Below are positions 53,935-63,464 of a DNA stretch of 64,000 nt, piece after piece. Below the pieces are notes generated by a model. That model did not search any database, had not been told where the DNA came from, and worked only from the letters and a program-made list of their open reading frames with translations. Made by a program: the position numbers and the translations under genes. This stretch comes from Neorhodopirellula lusitana (lineage in GTDB: Bacteria; Planctomycetota; Planctomycetia; Pirellulales; Pirellulaceae). Where the stretch lies: contig NZ_FXUG01000002.1 in the NCBI RefSeq assembly GCF_900182915.1, forward strand, positions 1-64,000, read 5' to 3'. Position 1 is the first letter of the stretch, and each line of letters opens with the position of its first letter.

Positions 53935-55422
53935 ATGCTTCGAAGTTTAACTGCCCCGATTGGGCAAACGCCAGGGTTTACATGGACGGGGTTCCGTTCG
54001 TCTTGGCTAATGATGGCTCTCCTTGTGGGGATGATGGGGATCGGTGCATCACTCGCGTCGGTAGCTTCGGCTCAGGAAGAGCCAGATGTTGCGGCGGAGT
54101 CCGCAGAGGTGGTCGACGCGGGTGCTGCAGCCGAAGTCGTTGAAGAAGAGCCTGTCGACTTAGGTGTTGGCTATGCGTTGGATAACGCGATCTTATTTAT
54201 CTGTGCTGTCTTGGTCCTGTTCATGCAGGCTGGGTTCGCGATGGTGGAAGTCGGGCTGAACAGCGCGAAAAACACGGTCAACATTCTCGCCAAGAACGTC
54301 ATGGACCTTTCGGTGGGGGCTTTGTTGTTCTTCGTCGTTGGCTTCGGCTTGATGTACCCCACTTCCTACATGAGTGAAGAAGACGCGGCTTCGGTCAGCA
54401 AGTACTTCGCTTTTGGTGGTTCGGGAATCTACACCACTGATGACGTCGGTCGTACATTCTCGCCCCAAGCCGATTGGTTCTTCCAAGCTGTGTTCGCGGC
54501 GACTGCTGCAACGATCGTTTCCGGTGCTGTCGCCGGTCGAATGAAATTCAACGCTTACTTGATCTACAGTGCTTTGTTGACTGGCTTGATCTATCCAATC
54601 AGTGGTTACTGGAAGTGGGGCGGCGGATGGCTCGCCGACTTGGGCTTCCAAGACTTTGCTGGTTCCGCAGTGGTTCACGCTGTGGGTGGTTTCGCTGGTT
54701 TGGCTGGTGCGATTTTCCTCGGCCCTCGTCTGGGTCGATACACAGCCGATGGCAAGAGTGTTCCACTTCCTGGTCACAACGTCGCTTTCGCTGCCCTGGG
54801 TGTGTTCATCCTGTGGGTGGGGTGGTACGGATTCAACCCTGGTAGCCAACTCGCTTTCCAAGGCACAAGTGACATCGACGCGACCGTATTCATCGCTGTT
54901 AACACAACTCTCGCCGCTGCTGCGGGTGCATTCATCGCAACCTTCGTCGGTTGGGGACTGTTCGGTAAGCCTGACTTGACCATGAGCCTTAACGGTGCAT
55001 TGGGCGGGTTGGTCGGTATCACAGCTTGCTGTGACGCGTTCAGCAACTCGATGTCGATCGTTGTCGGTGGTATCGCCGGTGCATTGGTCGTCTTGGGTAT
55101 CGTGGTTCTCGACAAGCTCAAGATCGACGATCCAGTCGGAGCTTTCCCAGTCCACGGTGTGTGTGGAGTTTGGGGCTGCATGTCGATGGGAATCTTCCCG
55201 AACGCTCACTACGGCATGTTTGAAGGCTTCGTTCCTCAAGCAATCGGAACCGCTTCGATCTGTGCTTGGGCATTCGTCACCATGTCGGTTGTCTTTGCAA
55301 CACTGAAGGCCGTCGGAATGTTGCGAGTCACCGCTGAAGAAGAGCAAGCCGGTTTGGATATCAGCGAGCACGGAATGCACGCTTATCCTTCCGACGCGAT
55401 CACCGGCGGTTCAGTCGCCTGA
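53935..55422 (+). CDS. amt: Ammonium transporter Amt
   Basis: 495 residues. An N-terminal signal-like segment (SSWLMMALLVGMMGIGASLA) and an acidic linker precede 11 helices. Family motifs are ALDNAILFICAVLVLFMQAG, GLNSAKNTVNILAKNVMDL, GSAVVHAVGGFAGLAGAIFL with the first pore His, and DPVGAFPVHGVCGVWGCMSM with the second pore His. It imports ammonium and is normally blocked by PII. The gene for PII (glnK) lies 482 bases downstream, the reverse of the usual glnK-amt order. The start has GAAGGA about 10 nt upstream. Confidence 0.96.
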   Translation: MLRSLTAPIGQTPGFTWTGFRSSWLMMALLVGMMGIGASLASVASAQEEPDVAAESAEVVDAGAAAEVVEEEPVDLGVGYALDNAILFICAVLVLFMQAGFAMVEVGLNSAKNTVNILAKNVMDLSVGALLFFVVGFGLMYPTSYMSEEDAASVSKYFAFGGSGIYTTDDVGRTFSPQADWFFQAVFAATAATIVSGAVAGRMKFNAYLIYSALLTGLIYPISGYWKWGGGWLADLGFQDFAGSAVVHAVGGFAGLAGAIFLGPRLGRYTADGKSVPLPGHNVAFAALGVFILWVGWYGFNPGSQLAFQGTSDIDATVFIAVNTTLAAAAGAFIATFVGWGLFGKPDLTMSLNGALGGLVGITACCDAFSNSMSIVVGGIAGALVVLGIVVLDKLKIDDPVGAFPVHGVCGVWGCMSMGIFPNAHYGMFEGFVPQAIGTASICAWAFVTMSVVFATLKAVGMLRVTAEEEQAGLDISEHGMHAYPSDAITGGSVA

Positions 55423-55904
55423 TCTCCGGATGGCACGGTCGAGTCAGCTTCGGTTGACTTGACCTAAAGAAGCTACCCAACGCGGCTTCGCCATCGGACG
55501 TCCGTTACACGTCCGGTGGCGTTGCAGCCGGTTGGAAAGAATTCGCCCGCCGTTGGCGGGCAACGATCTTCTCGGCTCTTGCCTGGGCCAGAAGAAGGCC
55601 CCAATGACCCGTGTTGAGTGTCCGCCTCACTCCTCGCGGGTCGGGGTTTTATTTGAAAACGCCGGGGCGAGTTCGATTCGGGCAATGACTCTGCCGCATC
55701 TTTGTAATGGTGGTGGGATCGGGTATTCTGCCGGATTGATACCGTAGGCGACCCCCTCTTGATTCATGCTCGGAATGGTTCGGATCGTGATCGGATCCGG
55801 ACAACGCTGGACCCGAATCCTTGCACGATTGAATTTTCAAACGTGAAGCGGTCGCTTCCGAAGTATGACCTGGCGAGCTATTTGAGCGAAATTGCGATTC
55901 AACG
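55423..55904. other. Region between amt and glnK with structured repeats
   Basis: No gene. CCATCGGACGT at 55491-55501 pairs with ACGTCCGGTGG at 55509-55519 through one T-G wobble, and GCCCGCC at 55545-55551 pairs with GGCGGGC at 55555-55561. A GTCA...TGAC hairpin near 55442-55458 follows the amt stop closely. No T tract follows any of these. The glnK promoter may lie in the last 150 bases. Confidence 0.5.
55491..55519. repeat. Strong inverted repeat downstream of amt
   Basis: An 11-bp stem with a 7-nt loop. With the other palindromes here it looks like a dispersed palindromic element or transcript-end hairpin. Confidence 0.55.
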
Positions 55905-56252
55905 ATGAAACTGATCATTGCCATTATCCAACCTTCTCGTCTCGATGCTGTCAAAGAGGCGCTCACCCGAGTGGAGGTCCATCGCCTGACAGTGGTGGAT
56001 TGCCAGGGTTTTGGACGCCAACGCGGTCAAACCAGTAGCATTCGCGGGCGGGACTACGGCGTGAACCTTCTGCGGAAAGTTCAGTTGCAGATCGGCGTGA
56101 ATGAAGAATTCGTGCAGCCGACAATTGATGCGATCTTGGAAGGTGGCCGCAGCAGCGACCAGGGTGAAGTCGGCGACGGCAAGATCTTTGTCCTGCCGAT
56201 GGACGATTGTGTTCGAATTCGGACCGGCGAACGTGGCGGCGAAGCGATCTAG
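55905..56252 (+). CDS. glnK: PII nitrogen-regulatory protein
   Basis: 115 residues, the usual PII length. The opening MKLIIAIIQPSRLDAVKEAL is the family start, GFGRQRGQTSSIRGRDYGVN is the T loop with the Tyr that is uridylylated in proteobacteria, and the C signature GDGKIFVLPMDDCVRIRTGERG is intact. The T loop is slightly altered (SSIRGRDYG in place of EIYRGAEY). It senses ATP/ADP and 2-oxoglutarate and plugs Amt. Its position downstream of amt supports GlnK rather than GlnB. Confidence 0.95.
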   Translation: MKLIIAIIQPSRLDAVKEALTRVEVHRLTVVDCQGFGRQRGQTSSIRGRDYGVNLLRKVQLQIGVNEEFVQPTIDAILEGGRSSDQGEVGDGKIFVLPMDDCVRIRTGERGGEAI

Positions 56253-56395
56253 AGCAATCGCAGCCTGGTTTCGCCGATACCTGTACATGTGTCGGAATGA
56301 ATCAAGTTTGACGGTTGTAGGGGCCGATGTAGAGAAGGGACTCGTTATGTCACGTTGACAAGCAAGCTCTCTGCCATCGCCAACCGAGCCGATCC

Positions 56396-58084
56396 ATGGG
56401 CCTCTTCGGAACAATTCAGCAATCCGCCGGGGCACTCAATGTCGCCCAGATCGGGTTGCAGGTGGTCGGTAATAATATTGCCAACGCCAACACGGAAGGC
56501 TACATCCGGGAGCGGCTAGAGCAGACACCGGCGGCAGCGTTTCGTTTGGGCGGATTGATCCTGGGACAGGGAGTTCGTCCGACCGGCGTCACCCAGGTGA
56601 TTGACCAGGCGCTGGCCGAGCGGATGTTCAACGCCAAGACCGACGTCGAGGGGGCTCAGGCGTTGCAGTCGGCCTACAACCAGTTGGAAGAACTGACGGC
56701 CGACTTGGACGGCAGCGGGCTCAATGAACAATTCTCGCTGTTCAACAATGCGCTGCATGATCTGTCGACGCAGCCGAACGATTCAGCGATGCGTGAGTTT
56801 GTCCTGATTCAGGGTGAAAGCTTAGCCACCAGTTTGCAGTCGGCTCGTAACAGTGCGGGCGATATGCAGGACAGTTGGAATGGTGAGCTGTCTGACATGG
56901 CGACGCAGATCAATAGCCTGACCGAGCAGATTGCTCAGCTGAACGTGGATATCGCGACAATCGAGGGCGGCCGGGCGTTGGGCAGTGACGCTACCGGACT
57001 TCGCGATCAACGCTATCTCGCCCTGGAAGAACTCGCTAGCTATGTCAGCATTAACTGGCAAGAACAGGAGACCGGGAACGTTTCGGTTTTCGTTGGCGGT
57101 GACTACTTGGTCAACAACAGCAACCATCGCGAGGTCTATGCCGCGTACGATGAGTCCGCTGGCGGAATCGAGGTTCGTATTCAGGAAACGGATGCCGCGC
57201 TGCCGGTCAAAGGCGGCAAGCTGGGTGCCGCGATGGAAGCTCGAAGTGGAGTCTTCGGGGACTACATCGACGGCCTCGACCAAATGGCCACGCAGCTTAT
57301 TCGCCGGATCAATGAAGTGCACTCTCAGGGCCAAGGCCGCGACGGGTTTGAATCCGTGGAGGGCAGTTACGGGAGCGAACCGGGCGTGCCCATCTCTTCA
57401 GCCGGTTTTCCGTTCGAACCTGGCAACGGTAGTTTCGACATCAATCTGGTGGACACCGATGGCGAGCTGATTTCGTCGAACCGGATTACGGTGCGTAACC
57501 TGAATGAGTTGGGCGATTCAACGGTCAACTCGATTGCCGAGGAGATCAATCAGATCGAAGGGATTTCGGCGTCGGTCAGTGGCGACGGAAAGCTCCGTAT
57601 CGAGAGTGATTCTCCTACCGCAAAATTCACCTTTGGTGAGGACACCAGCGGGTTCCTGACCTCCGCCGGCATCAATACTTTCTTCGTGGGAACGTCGGCG
57701 AAAGACATTGCGGTCAATTCGGTGATCAAGGAAGACATCGACTTGCTGGCGATTTCGAGCGGCGGTATCGGTCAGGATACGGACACGCTCTACAACATGC
57801 TGGATTTGATTGACGAGCCCGACGATAAGCTTGATGGGCGTTCGGTCACCGGCTTGTACGAAAATATGCTGTCGACGTTGGGTCGCGAAGCCAATTTGCA
57901 GGCCAGTGCTTCGGAAGGGCTGGGCAGCTTTTATGAAACGCTTCGGAGTCAGCACTTAGCCATCACTGGGGTCAACATCGATGAGGAATCGATTAAGCTG
58001 ATAGCCTATCAGCGAGCCTTCCAGGCTTCCTCTCGAGTGATTTCAACAGCAACGGAGATGCTGGATATCTTAATGGCACTGTGA
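56396..58084 (+). CDS. flgK: Flagellar hook-associated protein 1
   Basis: 562 residues. The N-terminal flagellar rod/hook helix (ALNVAQIGLQVVGNNIANAN followed by TEGYIRE) and the C-terminal coiled part (NIDEESIKLIAYQRAFQASS followed by RVISTATEMLDILMAL) are clear, with DUF-like variable domain between. FlgK forms the hook-filament junction. No flgL, flgM or flagellin gene is near, so the gene is isolated from other flagellar genes, at least on this side. The next gene starts two bases later with TTG, a coupled arrangement. Confidence 0.93.
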   Translation: MGLFGTIQQSAGALNVAQIGLQVVGNNIANANTEGYIRERLEQTPAAAFRLGGLILGQGVRPTGVTQVIDQALAERMFNAKTDVEGAQALQSAYNQLEELTADLDGSGLNEQFSLFNNALHDLSTQPNDSAMREFVLIQGESLATSLQSARNSAGDMQDSWNGELSDMATQINSLTEQIAQLNVDIATIEGGRALGSDATGLRDQRYLALEELASYVSINWQEQETGNVSVFVGGDYLVNNSNHREVYAAYDESAGGIEVRIQETDAALPVKGGKLGAAMEARSGVFGDYIDGLDQMATQLIRRINEVHSQGQGRDGFESVEGSYGSEPGVPISSAGFPFEPGNGSFDINLVDTDGELISSNRITVRNLNELGDSTVNSIAEEINQIEGISASVSGDGKLRIESDSPTAKFTFGEDTSGFLTSAGINTFFVGTSAKDIAVNSVIKEDIDLLAISSGGIGQDTDTLYNMLDLIDEPDDKLDGRSVTGLYENMLSTLGREANLQASASEGLGSFYETLRSQHLAITGVNIDEESIKLIAYQRAFQASSRVISTATEMLDILMAL

Positions 58085-58085
58085 T

Positions 58086-59033
58086 TTGACCGGCTATCTG
58101 CAAGACCTGACCCTTCGCCTTGCCCTCGGTGCGACACAGCTTGACCCGGCGATGCGGCTCCAGCATGCTCAATGGATACGCCGTTGCCAGCACCCTGACG
58201 GCGGCTTTGCTGGGCGTGAGGGCGAAAGTGACCCTTACTACACGGCCTTTGCACTGCGATCGCTTTGGATTCTGGGTGAACTGGATGAATCCATCGCCAG
58301 CCCGGCAGGCCGATTTCTCAGGCAAAGGCTGACGCAACGGGATTCGATCATTGACCTGATTTCGTTGATCTTCGGTGCCGCGATTCTTGAAATGGCGGCG
58401 GGAGAAGTTGTGATTGAGGACGCCGACACGCACTGGCGCCAAAACGTGGCCGATCTGTTGTCGACCCTGCGTTGCGACGATGGCGGCTTTGCCAAGACTC
58501 CCGAGGGACGAGCGGGCAGCACTTACCAAACGTTCCTATCCGTGTTGTGTTTTGAATTGATCGATGTCCCCGTTCCACAGCCGGAACGGATCGCCGATTT
58601 TTTGGAGTCACAGCGGCATCCGGACGGCGGGTATTTAGAAATCCGAGTTGCTAAGCGAGCGGGCGTGAACCCCACCGCCGCAGCCATCGGGACACTGAAA
58701 ACGCTTGGGCTTTTAAGTCGAGCCGATCAACTCGACACGATCGATTTCTTGTCGGAAATGCAAGCGGATGAAGGAGGGCTGACCGCCAACACTCGAATCC
58801 CGTTTGCCGACCTGTTGAGTAGCTTTACCGGATTGACGACACTGTTGGACCTGCAGGCACCGGATCAAATCTCGGTGCCAAAGCTAGCGGCTTATGCGAA
58901 GTCGATGGAAAGTCCGACAGGTGGTTTTGTTGGATTCGCGCTGGATCAAACGGCGGACGTGGAATACACGTTTTACGGCCTGGCAACCTCAGCAATGATT
59001 CAGACCGTCGATACGTCATCTACCTCATCTTAG
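58086..59033 (+). CDS. Prenyltransferase-beta/terpene-cyclase-like repeat protein
   Basis: 315 residues made of an alpha-alpha toroid-type repeat. The repeat hallmarks are HPDGGFAG, CDDGGFAK, HPDGGYLE, ADEGGLTA and PTGGFVG, the 'GGF' signature of the prenyltransferase beta subunit and squalene-hopene-like families. No DxDD motif is visible, and the zinc ligands of true protein prenyltransferases are not evident, so catalysis is uncertain. The start is the TTG directly after the flgK stop, which makes co-translation with flgK likely. The stop lies 16 nt before pheA. Confidence 0.75.
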   Translation: MTGYLQDLTLRLALGATQLDPAMRLQHAQWIRRCQHPDGGFAGREGESDPYYTAFALRSLWILGELDESIASPAGRFLRQRLTQRDSIIDLISLIFGAAILEMAAGEVVIEDADTHWRQNVADLLSTLRCDDGGFAKTPEGRAGSTYQTFLSVLCFELIDVPVPQPERIADFLESQRHPDGGYLEIRVAKRAGVNPTAAAIGTLKTLGLLSRADQLDTIDFLSEMQADEGGLTANTRIPFADLLSSFTGLTTLLDLQAPDQISVPKLAAYAKSMESPTGGFVGFALDQTADVEYTFYGLATSAMIQTVDTSSTSS

Positions 59034-59049
59034 TGAAGAAAGTCGTCCT

Positions 59050-60144
59050 ATGACGCATGCCTCCGAGCCAGACAACTCGCTCGACTCGCTCGATCGACGT
59101 ATCTTGGAATTGCTCAACCAGCGATGTCAGACGGTTGCTGAAACGATTCAAGCCGACCCGACATCCACCTTGCCGGATGCCGTTGGACAAGCGGAAGCTC
59201 GCGTTGCCGTGGATGCTGACCTCGAGGCAGCGGGATTGCCGGTGCTTTCGGTATCCAGCCAGAAAAGCATCCTGCGGCACATCGTGTCAGCCTGTTATCA
59301 AGCCAATCGTCCCTCGCGAGTCGCCTTTCTAGGCCCGGTCGATAGTTACAGCCATTTGGCAACGCTGGCGTACTTTGGTGACGCCATCGCCCTGTCGCCG
59401 GTGTCGTCCATTGGGGCGGTATTCGAATCCGTTGCCGCCTCTCGGTTGGGTGACGAAGGGGGCTGTGATTTTGGCGTGGTGCCAATCGAGAACAGCACCG
59501 ACGGCCGCGTCGTCGATACTCTTGGCCGGTTGGCCGGTGGTGATGTCAACTTGACGGGCGAAGTGTTGATGTCGATCCATCACAACTTGTTGTCATCCGG
59601 TCAACGCGAAACGATCACGGAAGTGCACAGTAAGCCGCAGGCGTTATCGCAGTGTCGACGTTGGCTGGCGGACCATCTTCCGAACGCTCGTCTGGTCGAA
59701 ACCGCTTCCACCGCGGCGGCAGCTGAAGCGGCGTCCAAAACGATCGGCATTGCGGCGATTGCCAGTCTGCCTGCGGCAACCCGCTATGGGCTGAATGTCA
59801 TTGAGGCTTCCATCGAAGACAACAAAGACAACGTCACACGTTTTGCGATTTTGGGGTCCAAGAACCCGCCACCCACCGGGAATGACAAGACAACGTTGTT
59901 GTTTCAAGTCGAGCACCGACCGGGGGCATTGGCTGATGTGATGGGAACGTTCAAGGAACATCGACTTAATCTGACTTGGATTGAATCGTTCCCTGAACCC
60001 GGCAAGCCGAACGAGTATTTCTTTGTTGTTGAGTTCCCCGGGCATCGTGATGATTCAGCGGTTGCGGATGCGATCAAAACACTCGCTCAAGAGATCCGGC
60101 ATGTTCGTGTGCTGGGTAGTTATGCATGTGGCCGAAAGGTCTAA
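59050..60144 (+). CDS. pheA: Prephenate dehydratase with N-terminal chorismate-mutase-like helix and ACT domain
   Basis: 364 residues. The first 95 residues (SLDSLDRRILELLNQRCQTV) resemble an AroQ chorismate mutase, but the usual Lys and several Arg are missing, so mutase activity is doubtful. The dehydratase follows with RVAFLGPVDSYSHLATLAYF, VVPIENSTDGRVVDTL and DNVTRFAIL (the catalytic Thr-Arg-Phe). The ACT domain at about 280-364 keeps RPGALADVMGTF but has IESFP in place of IESRP, which may change phenylalanine feedback. It makes phenylpyruvate for phenylalanine. Confidence 0.93.
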   Translation: MTHASEPDNSLDSLDRRILELLNQRCQTVAETIQADPTSTLPDAVGQAEARVAVDADLEAAGLPVLSVSSQKSILRHIVSACYQANRPSRVAFLGPVDSYSHLATLAYFGDAIALSPVSSIGAVFESVAASRLGDEGGCDFGVVPIENSTDGRVVDTLGRLAGGDVNLTGEVLMSIHHNLLSSGQRETITEVHSKPQALSQCRRWLADHLPNARLVETASTAAAAEAASKTIGIAAIASLPAATRYGLNVIEASIEDNKDNVTRFAILGSKNPPPTGNDKTTLLFQVEHRPGALADVMGTFKEHRLNLTWIESFPEPGKPNEYFFVVEFPGHRDDSAVADAIKTLAQEIRHVRVLGSYACGRKV

Positions 60145-60184
60145 TTGAGTTCGTAACCGATCGATCAACAACAAGGTATTGAAC

Positions 60185-61564
60185 ATGTCACGCATTTTGA
60201 TTCGCAACGCTCAAGTGGTTCTTCCCGGCGACGGATTGGCTTCCGCTTCGGGAACGATCGCCAAGCAAAATGTGTTGGTTGCGGATGGGAAAATCATTGA
60301 TTGTGATGCGTCTGCCACGGCCAGTGCCGATCGGGTGATTGAAGCGGAGGGCCTGCATCTTTTGCCAGGCGTGATCGATGACCAAGTTCACTTTCGTGAT
60401 CCTGGTCTGACTCACAAAGAAGATTTAGCGACTGCCAGTCATGCCTGTGCCGCTGGCGGTGTGACGACGTTTCTGGAAATGCCCAATACCAAACCGCCTG
60501 CGGTCACCGCCGAAGGGGTTCGCGAAAAGGATCGTTTGGCCGCCACAAAGTCACTGGTCAACTATGGCTTTTACATCGGTGCGACTCCTGACAATGTCGA
60601 CGAATTGAACCGAGCCGATAACGTGCCAGGGATTAAGATTTTTATCGGCAGCAGTACCGGTAACTTACTGGTCGACGAACAGGCCGCGCTGGAAAGAATC
60701 TTTGCGGACACCACTTTGCCGATCTGTGCGCACTGTGAAGATGAAACGACGGTGCGTGCAAACACCGAGCGATTGTCACCCACCAGCGACATTCACGATC
60801 ACTCGCGAATCCGCAACGAAGAAGCAGCCATGATTGCTACGAAGCGGGCAACGGAATTGGCGGTGCGACACAAGCATCGCTTTCATGTGTTGCATGTTTC
60901 AACAGCAGCCGAACTGGTCTTCTTGCAGGATCCCGCACCGTACCTGACGGCGGAGGTTTGCCCACATCACTTGTTCTTCAACACCGACGACTACGCACGG
61001 TTGGGGAGCCGGATTCAAATGAATCCTTCCATCAAGACGCGTGAAGACAACGCGAAGTTGTGGCAAGCGTTGTGTGATGATGTGATCCAGGTCATTGCCA
61101 CGGACCATGCACCTCACACGCTGGAAGAAAAGGCTCAGCCGTACCCGGCCAGTCCCTCTGGCTTGCCGGCGGTGGAAAATTCGCTTGCGTTGATGCTGAA
61201 CCAGGTTCATGCCGGCAAGGCTCAAATTCAACAGGTGGCGCACTGGATGAGCGACGCCCCGGCGCGTATTTGGGGAATCACCGGCAAGGGGCGAATTGCC
61301 AATGGGTATGACGCCGACTTGACCCTTGTCAACTTGGATGAATCGCGAACGATCCAGGACGGGCACCAGCATACGAAGACGAACTGGAGTCCTTGGCATG
61401 GCGAAACGATGACCGGTTGGCCCGTGATGACATTGCTAGCAGGGCAAACGGTCTGGTCCACTGAGGCCGGATTTGATGAGTCCATTCGAGGCACGAAACC
61501 CCGGTTTGATCATTCGCGGGGGGGCTTCTGGTCCACTGCCAACGGCATTGGGCCGCAGCAGTAA
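60185..61564 (+). CDS. pyrC: Dihydroorotase, class I-like
   Basis: 459 residues. The amidohydrolase fold is clear: [20 protein letters not shown] at about 60, [31 protein letters not shown], and [14 protein letters not shown] with the metal Asp. The first metal motif reads DQVH in place of HxH; I recall the same Gln variant in Bacteroidetes-type enzymes, so it is probably normal for this subfamily. It closes carbamoyl aspartate to dihydroorotate in pyrimidine synthesis. The start at 60185 follows AAGG; a TTG at 60179 is also possible. Confidence 0.93.
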   Translation: MSRILIRNAQVVLPGDGLASASGTIAKQNVLVADGKIIDCDASATASADRVIEAEGLHLLPGVIDDQVHFRDPGLTHKEDLATASHACAAGGVTTFLEMPNTKPPAVTAEGVREKDRLAATKSLVNYGFYIGATPDNVDELNRADNVPGIKIFIGSSTGNLLVDEQAALERIFADTTLPICAHCEDETTVRANTERLSPTSDIHDHSRIRNEEAAMIATKRATELAVRHKHRFHVLHVSTAAELVFLQDPAPYLTAEVCPHHLFFNTDDYARLGSRIQMNPSIKTREDNAKLWQALCDDVIQVIATDHAPHTLEEKAQPYPASPSGLPAVENSLALMLNQVHAGKAQIQQVAHWMSDAPARIWGITGKGRIANGYDADLTLVNLDESRTIQDGHQHTKTNWSPWHGETMTGWPVMTLLAGQTVWSTEAGFDESIRGTKPRFDHSRGGFWSTANGIGPQQ

Positions 61565-61867
61565 AATACGGGTTTTGACGGGACCGTCTGCTCCTCTTTG
61601 GGCTGGGAATCACGAGAGTTGCGTGTTTTGAAGCGGTCAATTGATCTTGCCACGGACTGGCGGACGATTTTACAGTACCGCTGAATCGACCCGTGATCTT
61701 AAGGTCCTGTTGGGGTCAGAGGATTCAGGTCGATTCACCTTCATACCAACCCTTTCCAGTCGCATCGGCTGGCCCCGCCGTGGTTGGTAGATTGCTCGGT
61801 CTACGCCGCCCGGCGAATAGGACCGAACAGTCTAAGGATTGAAAGACACTGGCAAGGAGTGCCCAGC
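61565..61867. other. Intergenic region
   Basis: About 300 bases without a gene. The open frame reaching back to 61784 is the non-coding extension of the carboxypeptidase gene. I see no strong terminator for pyrC. Confidence 0.4.
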
Positions 61868-63187
61868 ATGAAATCCCCTTTGCGATTACTTCGTCGTGAT
61901 CTAGTTCAGAATCACTTTGTAACCCTGGCGTTTGGATTTGTAGCGATTTGGGCTATTGGCCCGGGTGTCGGCTTCGCCCACGCCGAAGCAAGACTTCATC
62001 GCGGTGATGCGGACTTTCGTAGCCATGATGGCCGAGTGGTCATCACCAGTGATTTTCCTGGGGGGCGAATGAGTCAGTGCAAACAAGTCGGCGCTGATAC
62101 CTTCGCGATCACGATCGCTCCGGAATCCGATCCGATCAACGATAGCGCTTGGTACGCATTTCGTGTCCAGTCAACACATCCCAAACAGATTCGACTGTTG
62201 TTGCATTATGTCAATGGTTCGCATCGCTATGAACCGAAGGTCAGCCGCGATGGCGAAAACTGGCAAGCGGCGACTGAGTTGATCTCCAGCACGAGCAACA
62301 CATTGGAAGATGTCGAACTGCGAGTAGACGTGGACCGCAAACCACTTTGGATCGCGGGTCAAGAACTGCTATCCACTGATGAAGTCTCGCAGTGGTCGTC
62401 GGATCTAACGCGTCTTCCGTATGTCGACCGAAAACAAATCGGTCGATCCGTTCAAGGTCGGACGATGGAACAGCTAACGATTACTGAGAGTGCCGATCCC
62501 GATTACATCTTTCTAGTCGCTCGCCAGCACCCACCGGAAGTCACCGGGGCGATTGGGATGTTGCATTTTGTCGATACGCTGGCCAGTCAATCCGATCTCG
62601 CAAAGCGATTCCGAAGTCGATTCGCGGCACGCGTTGTGCCAACAGTGAATCCAGACGGGGTGCATCACGGTCACTGGCGGTGCAATGCCAACGGCGTGGA
62701 TCTGAATCGCGATTGGTCGCACTTCACACAACCCGAAACACAAGCCGTGCGAGAGCAGTTACTGCAATGCCGCCGGGCGGGCGAAGATCGCCTACGATTG
62801 TTTGTTGACTTCCACAGTACCTATGACGACGTGTTCTACATCCCCGCGCACAACCCTCAGATCTTTCCGGCTGACTTTACAAAGACCTGGTTCGCCTCGA
62901 TCCAACAGCGGTTTCCTGGTTATCGCGTCAACGTGGACGACAATCACAATGCCCATCGCAGTACCAGCAAAGCGTGGGTTGATCGTACTTTGGGTGTAAC
63001 GGCCGTGACGTATGAGTTCGGCGACGAAACGGATCGAGGCATGATCAAACAAGTCGCCAGTGGTGCAGCGGAAGAAATGATGAAGCTATTGTTGGAGTTG
63101 CCGTCCAAACGAACTCCCAAAGCCTCCCCGGCGATGCATTCTGAAATTCGACTGGTATCGGGCATTGAGGAAACTCTGCAACGCTAG
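61868..63187 (+). CDS. Secreted M14-family zinc carboxypeptidase
   Basis: 439 residues with a signal peptide (HFVTLAFGFVAIWAIGPGVG). An N-terminal beta domain of about 120 residues (DSAWYAFRVQSTHPKQIRLL) precedes the peptidase core. Zinc ligands are H and E in ARQHPPEVTG and the His in VDFHSTYDD; the catalytic Glu lies in VTYEFGDETD. Such N-domain/M14 proteins resemble the cytosolic carboxypeptidase (CCP) group, but this one is exported. It probably trims peptides or peptidoglycan-linked residues outside the cell. The start has AAGGAG ten bases upstream. Confidence 0.9.
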   Translation: MKSPLRLLRRDLVQNHFVTLAFGFVAIWAIGPGVGFAHAEARLHRGDADFRSHDGRVVITSDFPGGRMSQCKQVGADTFAITIAPESDPINDSAWYAFRVQSTHPKQIRLLLHYVNGSHRYEPKVSRDGENWQAATELISSTSNTLEDVELRVDVDRKPLWIAGQELLSTDEVSQWSSDLTRLPYVDRKQIGRSVQGRTMEQLTITESADPDYIFLVARQHPPEVTGAIGMLHFVDTLASQSDLAKRFRSRFAARVVPTVNPDGVHHGHWRCNANGVDLNRDWSHFTQPETQAVREQLLQCRRAGEDRLRLFVDFHSTYDDVFYIPAHNPQIFPADFTKTWFASIQQRFPGYRVNVDDNHNAHRSTSKAWVDRTLGVTAVTYEFGDETDRGMIKQVASGAAEEMMKLLLELPSKRTPKASPAMHSEIRLVSGIEETLQR

Positions 63188-63213
63188 CAGCCTCTTAATT
63201 TTCGATTGTAGTA

Positions 63214-63265
63214 GGCACAGAACCTGTGCCGTTCGGCCAAAAGCGTTTCAGAACGTAACGCTTTT
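63214..63265. repeat. Two consecutive hairpins after the carboxypeptidase gene
   Basis: GGCACAG-AAC-CTGTGCC at 63214-63230 and AAAAGCGTT (63239-63247) with AACGCTTTT (63257-63265). The second ends in a short T run and could terminate plus-strand transcription. A third small hairpin, GGCATT...AATGCC, lies at 63331-63348. Together they look like a REP-like intergenic element. Confidence 0.55.
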
Positions 63266-63464
63266 AGCTGGCGGACCGCGCGAAGGAGCGTCACTGCGTC
63301 CTTGCTATGGGATTTTCAACAGGCCGCTAAGGCATTCTTAAAAATGCCGTAGACCGTAGTGTAAGTCGTCAATACTTTCGATCCGCACTTGGGTGAGGCC
63401 CTTTTGTAAGAACGGTGGTACACTTTGCTGACCCATCCGTTCTCATTTCAGTTTCGCTGTTCCT

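Noticed and set aside
54193-55380. 395-codon open frame antisense to amt
   Set aside because: It is a shadow of amt codon usage; the translation is rich in Asp, Thr, Ser and His without hydrophobic cores, and amt is certain.
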